From Rhodobacter sp. (GTDB taxonomy: Bacteria; Pseudomonadota; Alphaproteobacteria; Rhodobacterales; Rhodobacteraceae): a stretch of DNA of 13,991 bases. The notes beneath the pieces were generated by a model. The model was not told where the DNA came from, searched no databases, and was given only the letters and a program-made list of their open reading frames with translations. The stretch covers positions 1-13,991 of the forward strand of contig JAIXVS010000108.1 in assembly GCA_027482795.1 (NCBI GenBank). Reading direction: 5' to 3'. Below, piece after piece: positions 6,692-12,833 of this stretch (position 1 is the stretch's first letter; every line of letters starts with the position of its first letter). The position numbers and the translations under genes are program-made.

Positions 6692-7424
6692 GCCGCAGCG
6701 TATCTTAATCACGGGGGCGGGGGCGGGCATTGGCCGCGCCACCGCCCAACTGTTTCTATCGCAAGGCTGGGATGTGGCCCTGATGGGGCGGCGTGAAGCG
6801 GCCTTGCGGGAAACGGCAGGCGATGCGCCTGCCCTTTTTCTGGCGGGCGATGTTGGCAATCTTGGCGATGTCACCGCCGCATTTGACACCATCAAAACCC
6901 AGTGGGACCGCTTGGACGTTCTTTTCAACAATGCAGGCATTTCCGCCCCCCAAGCGCCCATTGACGAAATAGAACCCGCCCAATTTTTGGCCGTGGTGCA
7001 GACCAATATCATCGGCATGTTCTATGTCGCGCGCGCCGCCTTTGGCCTGATGCGCAGCCAATCCCCCCAAGGCGGGCGGATTATCAACAACGGTTCTATT
7101 TCCGCCCATGTTCCAAGGCCTGGCTCTGCGCCCTATACCATGTCAAAACATGCCGTCACGGGGCTGACGCGCACGCTGGGGCTGGATGGGCGGGCATTTA
7201 ACATTGCCTGCGGGCAGATTGATATTGGCAATGCGGCCACCGAAATGGCAGCGGCCTTTCCCAAAGGCACCGCGCAGGCCAATGGCCAAATAGCCGTGGA
7301 ACCCGTGATGGATGTCGCGCACGTTGCCCGCGCCGTGGCGCAGATGGCAGCCCTGCCTTTGGATGTGAACATCCCGTTTCAAACCATCATGGCGCGCGAT
7401 ATGCCCTATATCGGGCGCGGCTAG
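6684..7424 (+). CDS. SDR-family NAD(P)-dependent oxidoreductase
   Basis: Classical short-chain dehydrogenase/reductase of 246 residues. The Rossmann cofactor motif TGAGAGIG is at 10-17, an Asp in LAGDVGN at 56, and NNAG at 82-85. The catalytic tetrad is readable: N109, a Ser in NNGSIS (S138, or S140), Y151 and K155 in YTMSK. An Arg-Arg pair after the second strand (GRRE, 35-38) hints at NADP preference, which is inference. The substrate cannot be told. The only available start is TTG at 6684, since a stop lies 24 nt upstream in frame and the next ATG comes after the cofactor motif. It follows the zeta gene by 7 bp. Its TAG stop shares the palindrome CTAG with the stop of the repressor gene on the other strand. 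Confidence 0.88.
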   Translation: MSAPQRILITGAGAGIGRATAQLFLSQGWDVALMGRREAALRETAGDAPALFLAGDVGNLGDVTAAFDTIKTQWDRLDVLFNNAGISAPQAPIDEIEPAQFLAVVQTNIIGMFYVARAAFGLMRSQSPQGGRIINNGSISAHVPRPGSAPYTMSKHAVTGLTRTLGLDGRAFNIACGQIDIGNAATEMAAAFPKGTAQANGQIAVEPVMDVAHVARAVAQMAALPLDVNIPFQTIMARDMPYIGRG

Positions 7425-7774
7425 GCGGCCTGCACGGCATCGGGCTTGCAAAACATCTGATACATCAGGCCGACAAGCGATTTCACCCGCGCATCGGCAA
7501 TGCTGTAATAAATCGCCTTGCCATCGCGCCGCGTGACAACCAGCCCTTCCAGCCGCAACCGCGACAACTGCTGGCTGACAGCTGATTGACGCGCGCCGAT
7601 CAACTCTTCCAATTCAGTGACCGATTTTTCGCCCTCTAGAATATGGCACAAAATCATCAGCCGCCCTTCGTGCGACAGCGCCTTTAGAAACGCAGCCGCC
7701 TCGCCCGCCCGCGCGGCCATCAGATCAATGGGATCATCGCTGCTGGGCGCAAGGATTTGGGTTTGGGGGGGCAT
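7421..7774 (-). CDS. ArsR-family persulfide-sensing repressor (SqrR/BigR-like)
   Basis: Winged-helix repressor of 117 residues. The ArsR helix-turn-helix spans about 51-78 (VTELEELIGARQSAVSQQ) with the wing at RRDGKAIYY (82-90). Cysteines lie at C43 (LMILCHILEGE) and C109 (LMYQMFCKP). From memory, SqrR uses C41/C107 and BigR C42/C108, so the 66-residue spacing is identical; these cysteines form a polysulfide bridge and release DNA when sulfide or persulfide is present. Start: the ATG at 7772-7774 is chosen because AGGAG (7783-7787) is 8 nt upstream; an ATG at 7795 has no ribosome site and lies almost at the predicted transcription start. The gene diverges from the PHP gene. The pmpAB-sulfurtransferase genes at 10253-11526 are likely targets. 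Confidence 0.87.
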   Translation of the reverse strand: MPPQTQILAPSSDDPIDLMAARAGEAAAFLKALSHEGRLMILCHILEGEKSVTELEELIGARQSAVSQQLSRLRLEGLVVTRRDGKAIYYSIADARVKSLVGLMYQMFCKPDAVQAA

Positions 7775-7806
7775 ATTGCGCGCTCCTGCATTCATACATT
7801 CACTAT

Positions 7807-7836
7807 ACTATATATGTTTTGCCTCCCCTACGGCAA
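7807..7836 (-). promoter_or_regulatory. Candidate repressor promoter with overlapping inverted repeat
   Basis: Minus strand: TTGCCG (7831-7836), 18 bp, TATAGT (7807-7812; TATAGT occurs again at 7802-7807). A perfect inverted repeat TTGCC-N8-GGCAA (7819-7836) overlaps the -35 and is well placed for autoregulation. The arm and 8-bp gap layout resembles the ATTC-N8-GAAT operator recalled for SqrR, but the bases differ. Confidence 0.4.
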
Positions 7837-7839
7837 GCG

Positions 7840-7867
7840 TTGAGTTGTTACAAATATCCGCTATCGT
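7840..7867 (+). promoter_or_regulatory. Candidate promoter of the PHP gene
   Basis: TTGAGT (7840-7845) and TATCGT (7862-7867) are 16 bp apart. Transcription would start about 15 nt before the ATG at 7889, just ahead of AGGAG (7878-7882). The inverted repeat at 7819-7836 lies directly upstream, so the repressor could act here too. Confidence 0.35.
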
Positions 7868-7888
7868 GCCCCCAAAAAGGAGCCTGAC

Positions 7889-8818
7889 ATGACATTGCGC
7901 GACCCTGCTTTCACCGCCACTGGCCGCTTTTGGCGCGGCAATTTGCACACCCATTCCACCCGTTCAGATGGGGTGCTTTCCCCAGAAGAGGTCTGCCGCC
8001 GCTACCGCGCCGAAGGCTATGATTTTCTTGCCCTAACTGACCATTTCATCGGCGATTATGGCTATCCCATTGTCGATACTGTGCCGATGCGCGCAGATGG
8101 CTTCACCACGATCTTGGGGGCCGAACTGCATTCAGGCGCGATGGAAAATGGCGAACTCTGGCATATTCTGGCCGTGGGCCTGCCCGCAGATTTCGCACCC
8201 TCCAACAGCCCCAGCTTTCTGCCCGTTATGGGCCAAGAAACGGGGCCAGAACTTGCTGCGCGCGCCGTGGCGGCAGGCGCGTTTGTGGCCATTGCCCATC
8301 CGCAATGGTCGGGCCTGACGCTGGCAGATGCCCGCAGCATCACCGCCGCCCACGCTGTCGAGATTTACAACCACGGCTGCTATGCGGGCTGCGATCGCCC
8401 CGATGGCACGGCGATTGCCGATCTTTTGCTGACCGAAGGCCGCCGCCTGACGATGATTGCCACCGATGACGCCCATTTCTACGAGCCTGACCATTTCGGC
8501 GGCTGGGTCATGGTCAAATCGCCCGAAAACACGCCAGATGCCTTGCTGGGCGCGCTGAAAGCGGGGCATTTCTATTCCAGCCAAGGGCCAGAGCTGCGCG
8601 ATGTGCGCATCGAGGGCGATCATTTGGTGGTGGAATGCAGCGCCGCCGTATCGGTGATGGCGCTGGGCAAGGGCACGGGGGCCAAGTCGGTGCATGGCCA
8701 TTCGATGACCTACGCCTCAGTGCCCCTGACGCGGCTGAATGAATCGCCTTGGGTGCGGGCTGTGGTGGTGGATGCGGGCGGCAAACGCGCGTGGTCAAAC
8801 CCGATTTGGCGGCCCTGA
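7889..8818 (+). CDS. PHP-domain metal-dependent phosphoesterase-like protein
   Basis: A 309-residue protein with a full set of PHP metal ligands in order: H20 and H22 in NLHTHSTRSDG, D27, D51-H52 in ALTDHF, E79 and H81 in GAELH, H137 in IAHPQW, and D193/D194-H196 in ATDDAHFY. PHP proteins bind two or three metal ions and usually hydrolyse phosphate esters such as nucleoside bisphosphates, polymerase ends or histidinol phosphate. The stand-alone form with a beta-rich C-terminal part (about 235-309) is of unknown substrate. AGGAG at 7878-7882 lies 6 nt before the ATG. It is divergent from the SqrR-like repressor with 114 bp between starts, and its end overlaps the convergent FadJ-like gene by 24 bp. 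A role in sulfur metabolism is suggested only by position. Confidence 0.85.
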   Translation: MTLRDPAFTATGRFWRGNLHTHSTRSDGVLSPEEVCRRYRAEGYDFLALTDHFIGDYGYPIVDTVPMRADGFTTILGAELHSGAMENGELWHILAVGLPADFAPSNSPSFLPVMGQETGPELAARAVAAGAFVAIAHPQWSGLTLADARSITAAHAVEIYNHGCYAGCDRPDGTAIADLLLTEGRRLTMIATDDAHFYEPDHFGGWVMVKSPENTPDALLGALKAGHFYSSQGPELRDVRIEGDHLVVECSAAVSVMALGKGTGAKSVHGHSMTYASVPLTRLNESPWVRAVVVDAGGKRAWSNPIWRP

Positions 8819-10114
8819 ATAGGTGCCCAGCCGCAAGCCTTGGGCGATGATGTGATCCCAAGCGGGGTCGGGGCTGAACAAATCGGCCCCGCCCATATCT
8901 GCCGCCCTGCGCCGCAACTGCGCGCGCATAATCAGCGGGCCGCGCGCATCTGCGGCAAACATCGGCCCGCCGCGCCAATTGGGGCACATCCCCGCGCTAA
9001 GCGCCGCCATATCAATGGAATCGCTGCGCGGGGCCGCGCCTGTGCGCAGCAACCTTGCCCCCAAATTGGCCCAAGCATCCAGCAGCGCAGGCATCACATC
9101 TTCGGCCCCTTTGGGACAATTCGGAATCGCCGCGCCCTGCGACAAACCAATGCCAAAGGCTGCCAATGCCCCCAGAATATCGGCACGCGGCATGGACAGG
9201 CTTTCAAAATGGGCCACGACCTGCGCCATGGTGCGGCGCAGGTCCGCCTCGATCTGCGGGCGGGCCGCGTCATCGGATTTGCCGCGCTGACGGGCGACAA
9301 AGGCATAGGTTAGCGCGCGGCAAATTTCGCCGCGTTGCACCTCGTCATGGGCGGCATAAGCGGATGTCATGGCCGTGTCTGTCGGCAGCAACAGCGCTGC
9401 TTCAACGACTTCCAGCATACGGGCTTGGGCAATCCATGGGCCATCGGTGGACGCAAGATTGGCCCGCGCCTTTGCAATGGCGCCAAGGTCTGCGCCCAAA
9501 TCTTGCGCCTGCGGCTGCGGCGGGGTATCGACAAAATCGCGCACCATATCAATCGCTTGCGCAAGTTCGGCCCCTGCTGCGCACAGCTGATCAATCAGAC
9601 CAATTTCAAGCGCCGCCTCGCTGGCCACGGCCCCGCCCCCGATCAGCATATCCAGCGACATTTGCGCACCCACTATTTGCGCCAAACGCACCGCGCCGCC
9701 GGCAGCGGGAAGCAGGCCAAGGCGAATGTCAGGATAGCCAAAGCTGGCCTGCGGCCCCGCCACGCGGCCCTTGGCGGCCAGCGCCAAATCCAGCCCCGTC
9801 GACAGGCAGGCCCCTGAAATGGCAGCCACAATGGGTTTGGGCGCGCTTGCCACCTGCGCGCACAGCGCGCGCAAGCCATCGCGGTGCCCCTGCGGCGGGT
9901 CGACCAAATCGCCCACGTCCGATCCTGCGGAAAACACCGATAAATCCGACGCGATAACAGCGCCTATCAGCGATGCGTCTTGCATCACGCCCAAAAGCAG
10001 GGCCGAAACCTCGGTGCACATCTCGCTTGATAGCGCATTGCTGGGCGGGCGCGACAGGCGTACCACCGCCACATCGCCCACCTGTTCCATCACCGCCACG
10101 TGCCGCTGCGCCAT
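8795..10114 (-). CDS. Shortened FadJ-like protein (enoyl-CoA hydratase fold, no dehydrogenase Rossmann domain)
   Basis: A 439-residue protein resembling the two-domain beta-oxidation enzymes FadB/FadJ, which are normally about 650-730 residues. Residues 1-195 are crotonase-like: FSAGSD (61-66), then KPIVAAISGACLSTGLDLAL and SFGYPDIRLGLLPAAGG (124-140). Residues 206-280 match the linker helix region ending in FVARQRGK. Then the NAD-binding domain, with its GxGxxG motif, is missing; residues 290-439 resemble the C-terminal dehydrogenase domain, including NLGARLLRTG (350-359) and WRGGPMF (380-386). Both catalytic glutamates of the crotonase site are aspartate (D109, D129), and the GGG before the first one is STG. 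Start ATG at 10112-10114 has AGGAGG 4 nt upstream. The frame is open throughout, so this is no simple pseudogene. Activity is doubtful and its role is unknown. Confidence 0.75.
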   Translation of the reverse strand: MAQRHVAVMEQVGDVAVVRLSRPPSNALSSEMCTEVSALLLGVMQDASLIGAVIASDLSVFSAGSDVGDLVDPPQGHRDGLRALCAQVASAPKPIVAAISGACLSTGLDLALAAKGRVAGPQASFGYPDIRLGLLPAAGGAVRLAQIVGAQMSLDMLIGGGAVASEAALEIGLIDQLCAAGAELAQAIDMVRDFVDTPPQPQAQDLGADLGAIAKARANLASTDGPWIAQARMLEVVEAALLLPTDTAMTSAYAAHDEVQRGEICRALTYAFVARQRGKSDDAARPQIEADLRRTMAQVVAHFESLSMPRADILGALAAFGIGLSQGAAIPNCPKGAEDVMPALLDAWANLGARLLRTGAAPRSDSIDMAALSAGMCPNWRGGPMFAADARGPLIMRAQLRRRAADMGGADLFSPDPAWDHIIAQGLRLGTYSGPPNRV

Positions 10115-10162
10115 CACCCCTCCTGCATTTTTTCTACCCTAGCGCGAAGCGGGCATGTGCTG

Positions 10163-10187
10163 CAAGTACGGCCTGCCGCCGTGCTTG
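10163..10187. repeat. Inverted repeat in the gap upstream of pmpA
   Basis: CAAGTACGGC-CTGCC-GCCGTGCTTG: two 10-bp arms with a single mismatch around a 5-bp centre. It lies between the divergent FadJ-like gene and pmpA, upstream of the candidate pmpA promoter. An operator is possible, or a structured leader element of the opposite transcript. There is no T run. Confidence 0.55.
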
Positions 10188-10202
10188 GCCCAAACATGGC
10201 AC

Positions 10203-10230
10203 TTGCACCCGCGCAGGGTTTGGCTAGGCT
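10203..10230 (+). promoter_or_regulatory. Candidate pmpAB promoter
   Basis: TTGCAC (10203-10208) and TAGGCT (10225-10230) are 16 bp apart, about 22 bp upstream of the pmpA ATG. The hexamers are partial matches. Confidence 0.28.
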
Positions 10231-10252
10231 TGCCCTAAATGTGGAGAGCGCG

Positions 10253-10669
10253 ATGGATATCAACTGGCTATATGGGCTGCTGGGCGGGCTGGTGATTGGC
10301 ACGGCAGGGGCGATTTACCTGTTGGTCAACGGGCGCATTATGGGCCCGTCGGGCAGCCTTGGCGGGCTGATGGATGGGTCAGATCGTTCGGGCGAGCAGT
10401 GGGGCTTTGTTGCGGGGCTGATCGCCGTGCCTGCCGTGGCGGCGCTGATCATCCCGATGCAAACCTATGCGACCAGCAACTGGGCGGTGCTGGTTATCGG
10501 AGGGCTGCTGGTGGGTTTTGGAACGCGGCTTGCCAATGGCTGCACATCTGGGCATGGGGTATGCGGCATCTCGCGCCTGTCGCCGCGCGGCATTGTCGCC
10601 TCGGCCAGCTATGTGGGGGCGGGCATGGTTGTGATGACCGTGCTGCGCCATGTCTGGGGGGTGATGTAA
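10253..10669 (+). CDS. pmpA: YeeE/YedE-family sulfur transporter, N-terminal half (PmpA-like)
   Basis: Inner-membrane protein of 138 residues with about four helices (5-25, 51-69, 77-95, 113-131). The family signature GFGTRLANGCTSGHGVCG is at 88-105 with conserved C97 and C104; in YeeE-type transporters such cysteines pass thiosulfate or a related sulfur species through the membrane. In single-chain YeeE both halves are fused; here the second half is the next gene. Start: ATG at 10253, with GGAG 6 nt upstream; a longer open frame runs back into the FadJ-like gene's ribosome site and is not used. The TAA stop overlaps the next ATG by one base (TAATG), so translation is coupled. In Serratia, pmpAB is controlled by an ArsR-type regulator, as seems likely here. 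Confidence 0.87.
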   Translation: MDINWLYGLLGGLVIGTAGAIYLLVNGRIMGPSGSLGGLMDGSDRSGEQWGFVAGLIAVPAVAALIIPMQTYATSNWAVLVIGGLLVGFGTRLANGCTSGHGVCGISRLSPRGIVASASYVGAGMVVMTVLRHVWGVM

Positions 10670-11079
10670 TGGCGCGCACGCTGTTTGCGGCCCTTGCGGG
10701 GGCGATTTTTGGGCTGGGCCTGATGCTGTCAGGCATGACCGATACGCGGTCAGTACAAGGGTTTTTGGATATTTTTGGCGCGTGGAACCCCACGCTGGCC
10801 TTTGTGATGGGCGGAGCGATGATTCCTATGGCGATTGCGTGGCGCGTGGCCGCGCGGCGCAAAACCGCTGCATTGGGCGGCAGTTTTCCCGCCATGCCGC
10901 CGCCGCGTTTTGATATAAACCTCATCGGCGGGTCTGCGGCCTTTGGCGCGGGCTGGGCGCTGACGGGGTTTTGCCCTGGCCCTGCGCTGGCCTCGCTCAG
11001 CTTTGGCGGCTGGCAGGGTTTGGTTTTTATAGCGGCTATGGCGGGCGGGGCCCTATTGGCCGCGCCGCTGCGCCGATAA
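10669..11079 (+). CDS. pmpB: YeeE/YedE-family sulfur transporter, C-terminal half (PmpB-like, DUF6691)
   Basis: Inner-membrane protein of 136 residues, the partner half of the PmpA-like protein. Signature blocks: GLGLMLSGMTD (15-25), VQGFLDIFGAWNPTLAFVMGG (29-49), and LTGFCPGPAL (98-107) with the conserved C102. Four helices are likely (3-22, 43-61, 84-101, 112-131). The two halves together should form one sulfur-compound channel with cysteines from both chains. It starts by TAATG overlap with pmpA. The sulfurtransferase-like gene follows after 30 bp, so the three genes are read as one operon. The transported species (thiosulfate, persulfide or other) cannot be read from sequence. Confidence 0.88.
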   Translation: MARTLFAALAGAIFGLGLMLSGMTDTRSVQGFLDIFGAWNPTLAFVMGGAMIPMAIAWRVAARRKTAALGGSFPAMPPPRFDINLIGGSAAFGAGWALTGFCPGPALASLSFGGWQGLVFIAAMAGGALLAAPLRR

Positions 11080-11109
11080 CTTTGGCCGCTGATTAAGGGA
11101 GATATGGAT

Positions 11110-11526
11110 ATGATGGACATTCGCAGGCTGACCGAAACTTATGCCGTCTCGCCGATGATCGGCCTTGAAGATTTGGCGCAGATCAAGGCTTTGGGCTTTA
11201 CCGATGTAATCAACAACCGCCCCGATGGGGAAATCACCCCCGATGTGCAAACCGCAGCCATGCAGGCGGCAGCCACGGCGCTGGGGCTGAAGTTTCATAT
11301 CAACCCCGTGATCGGCGGTGCGCTGACCGAGGAGAATGTGCGCCTACAGGCCGCCGCAATGGCGGGGGCAACGGGGCCAGTTTTGGCCTATTGCGCATCG
11401 GGGAACCGGTCGTCAATTGTCTGGGCGCTGGCCCATGCGGGCACCAAATCTGCCGATGATCTGATCGGCACGGCGGCAAAGTTTGGTTATAATCTGGAAC
11501 ATTTGCGCCCCGCATTGGACGGCTGA
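11110..11526 (+). CDS. TIGR01244/DUF442-family sulfurtransferase-like protein
   Basis: Small cytosolic protein of the DUF442 family, with a tyrosine-phosphatase/rhodanese-like fold. In 138-residue numbering the active loop is YCASGNRSS with C95 and R100, the Cx5R arrangement; INNRPDGE (34-41) is the other family hallmark. In BigR-type operons this domain is fused to a persulfide dioxygenase as Blh; here it stands alone. It probably handles a persulfide sulfur taken in by PmpAB, which is inference. Start: three ATGs are close together; the one at 11110 is preferred because AAGGGAG (11095-11101) is 8 nt upstream, while the one at 11104 leaves only 2 nt. It converges on the FliM-like gene with 17 bp between stops; no terminator hairpin is seen. 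Confidence 0.87.
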   Translation: MMDIRRLTETYAVSPMIGLEDLAQIKALGFTDVINNRPDGEITPDVQTAAMQAAATALGLKFHINPVIGGALTEENVRLQAAAMAGATGPVLAYCASGNRSSIVWALAHAGTKSADDLIGTAAKFGYNLEHLRPALDG

Positions 11527-11543
11527 CGCCAGCGCGGCGAACC

Positions 11544-12761
11544 TCAGGCCGATTGAACCAAGGGCAAATCGCCCGCAGCAAGTGCGTCATAACTTTGTAT
11601 ATCGCCCAATTGGCTGGCCCCACCATGTGCCTGCGCAGACATATGCCCTGCGTTCGCGCCAGCAGCCTGCATCTGCGCAGGGTCGGTTGCGCGCGCGCTG
11701 GCAACATCGGTCAGGCGCAGGGCGCGCATCCCGCGATTTTGCCCCAGCCGCGCGCCTGCCACGCGGAACCCGTCCATGCCCCGCAGGCTGATCTGGTCAA
11801 GATTGGCCAGCGGCAGGGCCAAAACCTCGCCCACGGCAAGGCGCATGATCCGTTCGATGGGCAAGGAAATCTGCGCAATGGTCGCATCAATTTGCACGCC
11901 CAAATCTTGCACTTGCGCGGCCAGATCATGCTGAAATGTATCTTCCTGTGCCTCGATCATGGGGGCGGGGTCGGCAGCAACATCAAGGGGCGCAAAATCG
12001 GGCAGATCAAAGGCCGCTGGCAGCATAGGCAAGGCCAGATAAATCTTACCGCTGCGCGATCCGTCTTCCAGAACCAAATCGGCGGACAATAGATGATAAT
12101 CGCCATCTTCCAGCATCAGATGCAGTGGGCGCGGATCATCGATAAAGGCGGCATAGCGATAGCCTGCGGCCCAATCGCCCCCTGCCCCATTACCAGCTGC
12201 CCCGCCTGCGCCTTCGGCCACAATCTGCTCGAACCCTGCCAAGGCGGCATCGATAAATTCAACCGCCATCGCGGCATCGGTGCGGGTGGGCTTGCGCAAA
12301 TCTGCCTCATCGGGGGCATTTGCTGACAAGTGGGTAAGGGTCAACATTTCCACAAGCGCCGCCAGCATTTGGCCTGATAGGATCATCAGCCCCATCCCCT
12401 CGCCCCGCCCTTGCAGCATCAAGATCAGGGCGCGCTGCATTGGGCTTTCCAACACCTCGGTCAGGCTGGCCTGCGCGCAAGACACATCCGAAAATCCAAC
12501 CGTCATTTTCAACTGATCGCGCGCCGCCCGCGCCAATGCGAGCCGCCACGCGCGGATATGCGGATCAACAGCGGCACCTGCGGATATCCCTTCGCCCGCG
12601 CCAAGATCGGGTGCATCAAGGCCAGCTGCCGCGCCATCCAGCCCGGCCCCCAAACCACCCATTCCAAAATCTGCAAGCCCGCCGCGCGCGCGCGCCAATT
12701 TGCGCGCCAAAACGCCCGTCTGCCCGCCTATCGTTTGCCCATCGGCCACGACTATACCCAA
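11544..12761 (-). CDS. FliM/FliN-type motor-switch C-terminal-domain protein
   Basis: A 405-residue protein. Residues 286-352 (LGVQIDATIAQISLPIERIM, then LAVGEVLALPL and RGMDGFRVAGARLGQNRGMRALRL) form a SpoA domain as in FliM/FliN, the C-ring proteins of the flagellar switch. Residues 68-250 are weakly like the FliM middle domain. The FliM N-terminal CheY-binding peptide (LSQxEIDALL type) is not found; a Gly/Ala-rich low-complexity stretch (31-65) occupies that part, and another Gly/Ala patch lies at 184-200. The start is uncertain: the frame opens after a stop with only TTG at 12761 or GTG at 12749, neither with a good ribosome site. It is 72 bp downstream of a sensor kinase on the same strand, with no flagellar genes in view. 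It could be an accessory switch protein or one adapted to another use. Confidence 0.72.
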   Translation of the reverse strand: MGIVVADGQTIGGQTGVLARKLARARGGLADFGMGGLGAGLDGAAAGLDAPDLGAGEGISAGAAVDPHIRAWRLALARAARDQLKMTVGFSDVSCAQASLTEVLESPMQRALILMLQGRGEGMGLMILSGQMLAALVEMLTLTHLSANAPDEADLRKPTRTDAAMAVEFIDAALAGFEQIVAEGAGGAAGNGAGGDWAAGYRYAAFIDDPRPLHLMLEDGDYHLLSADLVLEDGSRSGKIYLALPMLPAAFDLPDFAPLDVAADPAPMIEAQEDTFQHDLAAQVQDLGVQIDATIAQISLPIERIMRLAVGEVLALPLANLDQISLRGMDGFRVAGARLGQNRGMRALRLTDVASARATDPAQMQAAGANAGHMSAQAHGGASQLGDIQSYDALAAGDLPLVQSA

Positions 12762-12801
12762 TTGTTACACTACCCTTTAGCCAGTATCGGGCAGACTGCT
12801 T

Positions 12802-12811
12802 ACCAATTGGT
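12802..12811. repeat. 10-bp perfect palindrome before the FliM-like gene
   Basis: ACCAATTGGT lies in the 72-bp gap between the kinase stop and the FliM-like start. It could be an operator half of a regulator, but a 10-bp palindrome can occur by chance. No convincing promoter was found in the gap. Confidence 0.25.
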
Positions 12812-12833
12812 GAAGATGGGCCAAAATGGCGCG

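Noticed and set aside
8795..10114. Calling the FadJ-like gene a frameshifted pseudogene
   Set aside because: The frame is uninterrupted, has an AGGAGG site and normal codon use; it is short by a clean domain loss rather than by a visible break.
10761..10775. Second copy of the GGATATTT repeat end inside pmpB
   Set aside because: It simply encodes the conserved FLDIFG motif and lacks the rest of the repeat.
10399..11079. 226-codon open frame covering pmpB with an N-terminal extension
   Set aside because: The extension lies in another frame over pmpA; the TAATG start at 10669 matches the family start.
12761..12833. Possible small gene or promoter in the kinase-FliM-like gap
   Set aside because: Only 72 bp; no start with a ribosome site and no convincing -35/-10 pair, apart from the 10-bp palindrome listed.
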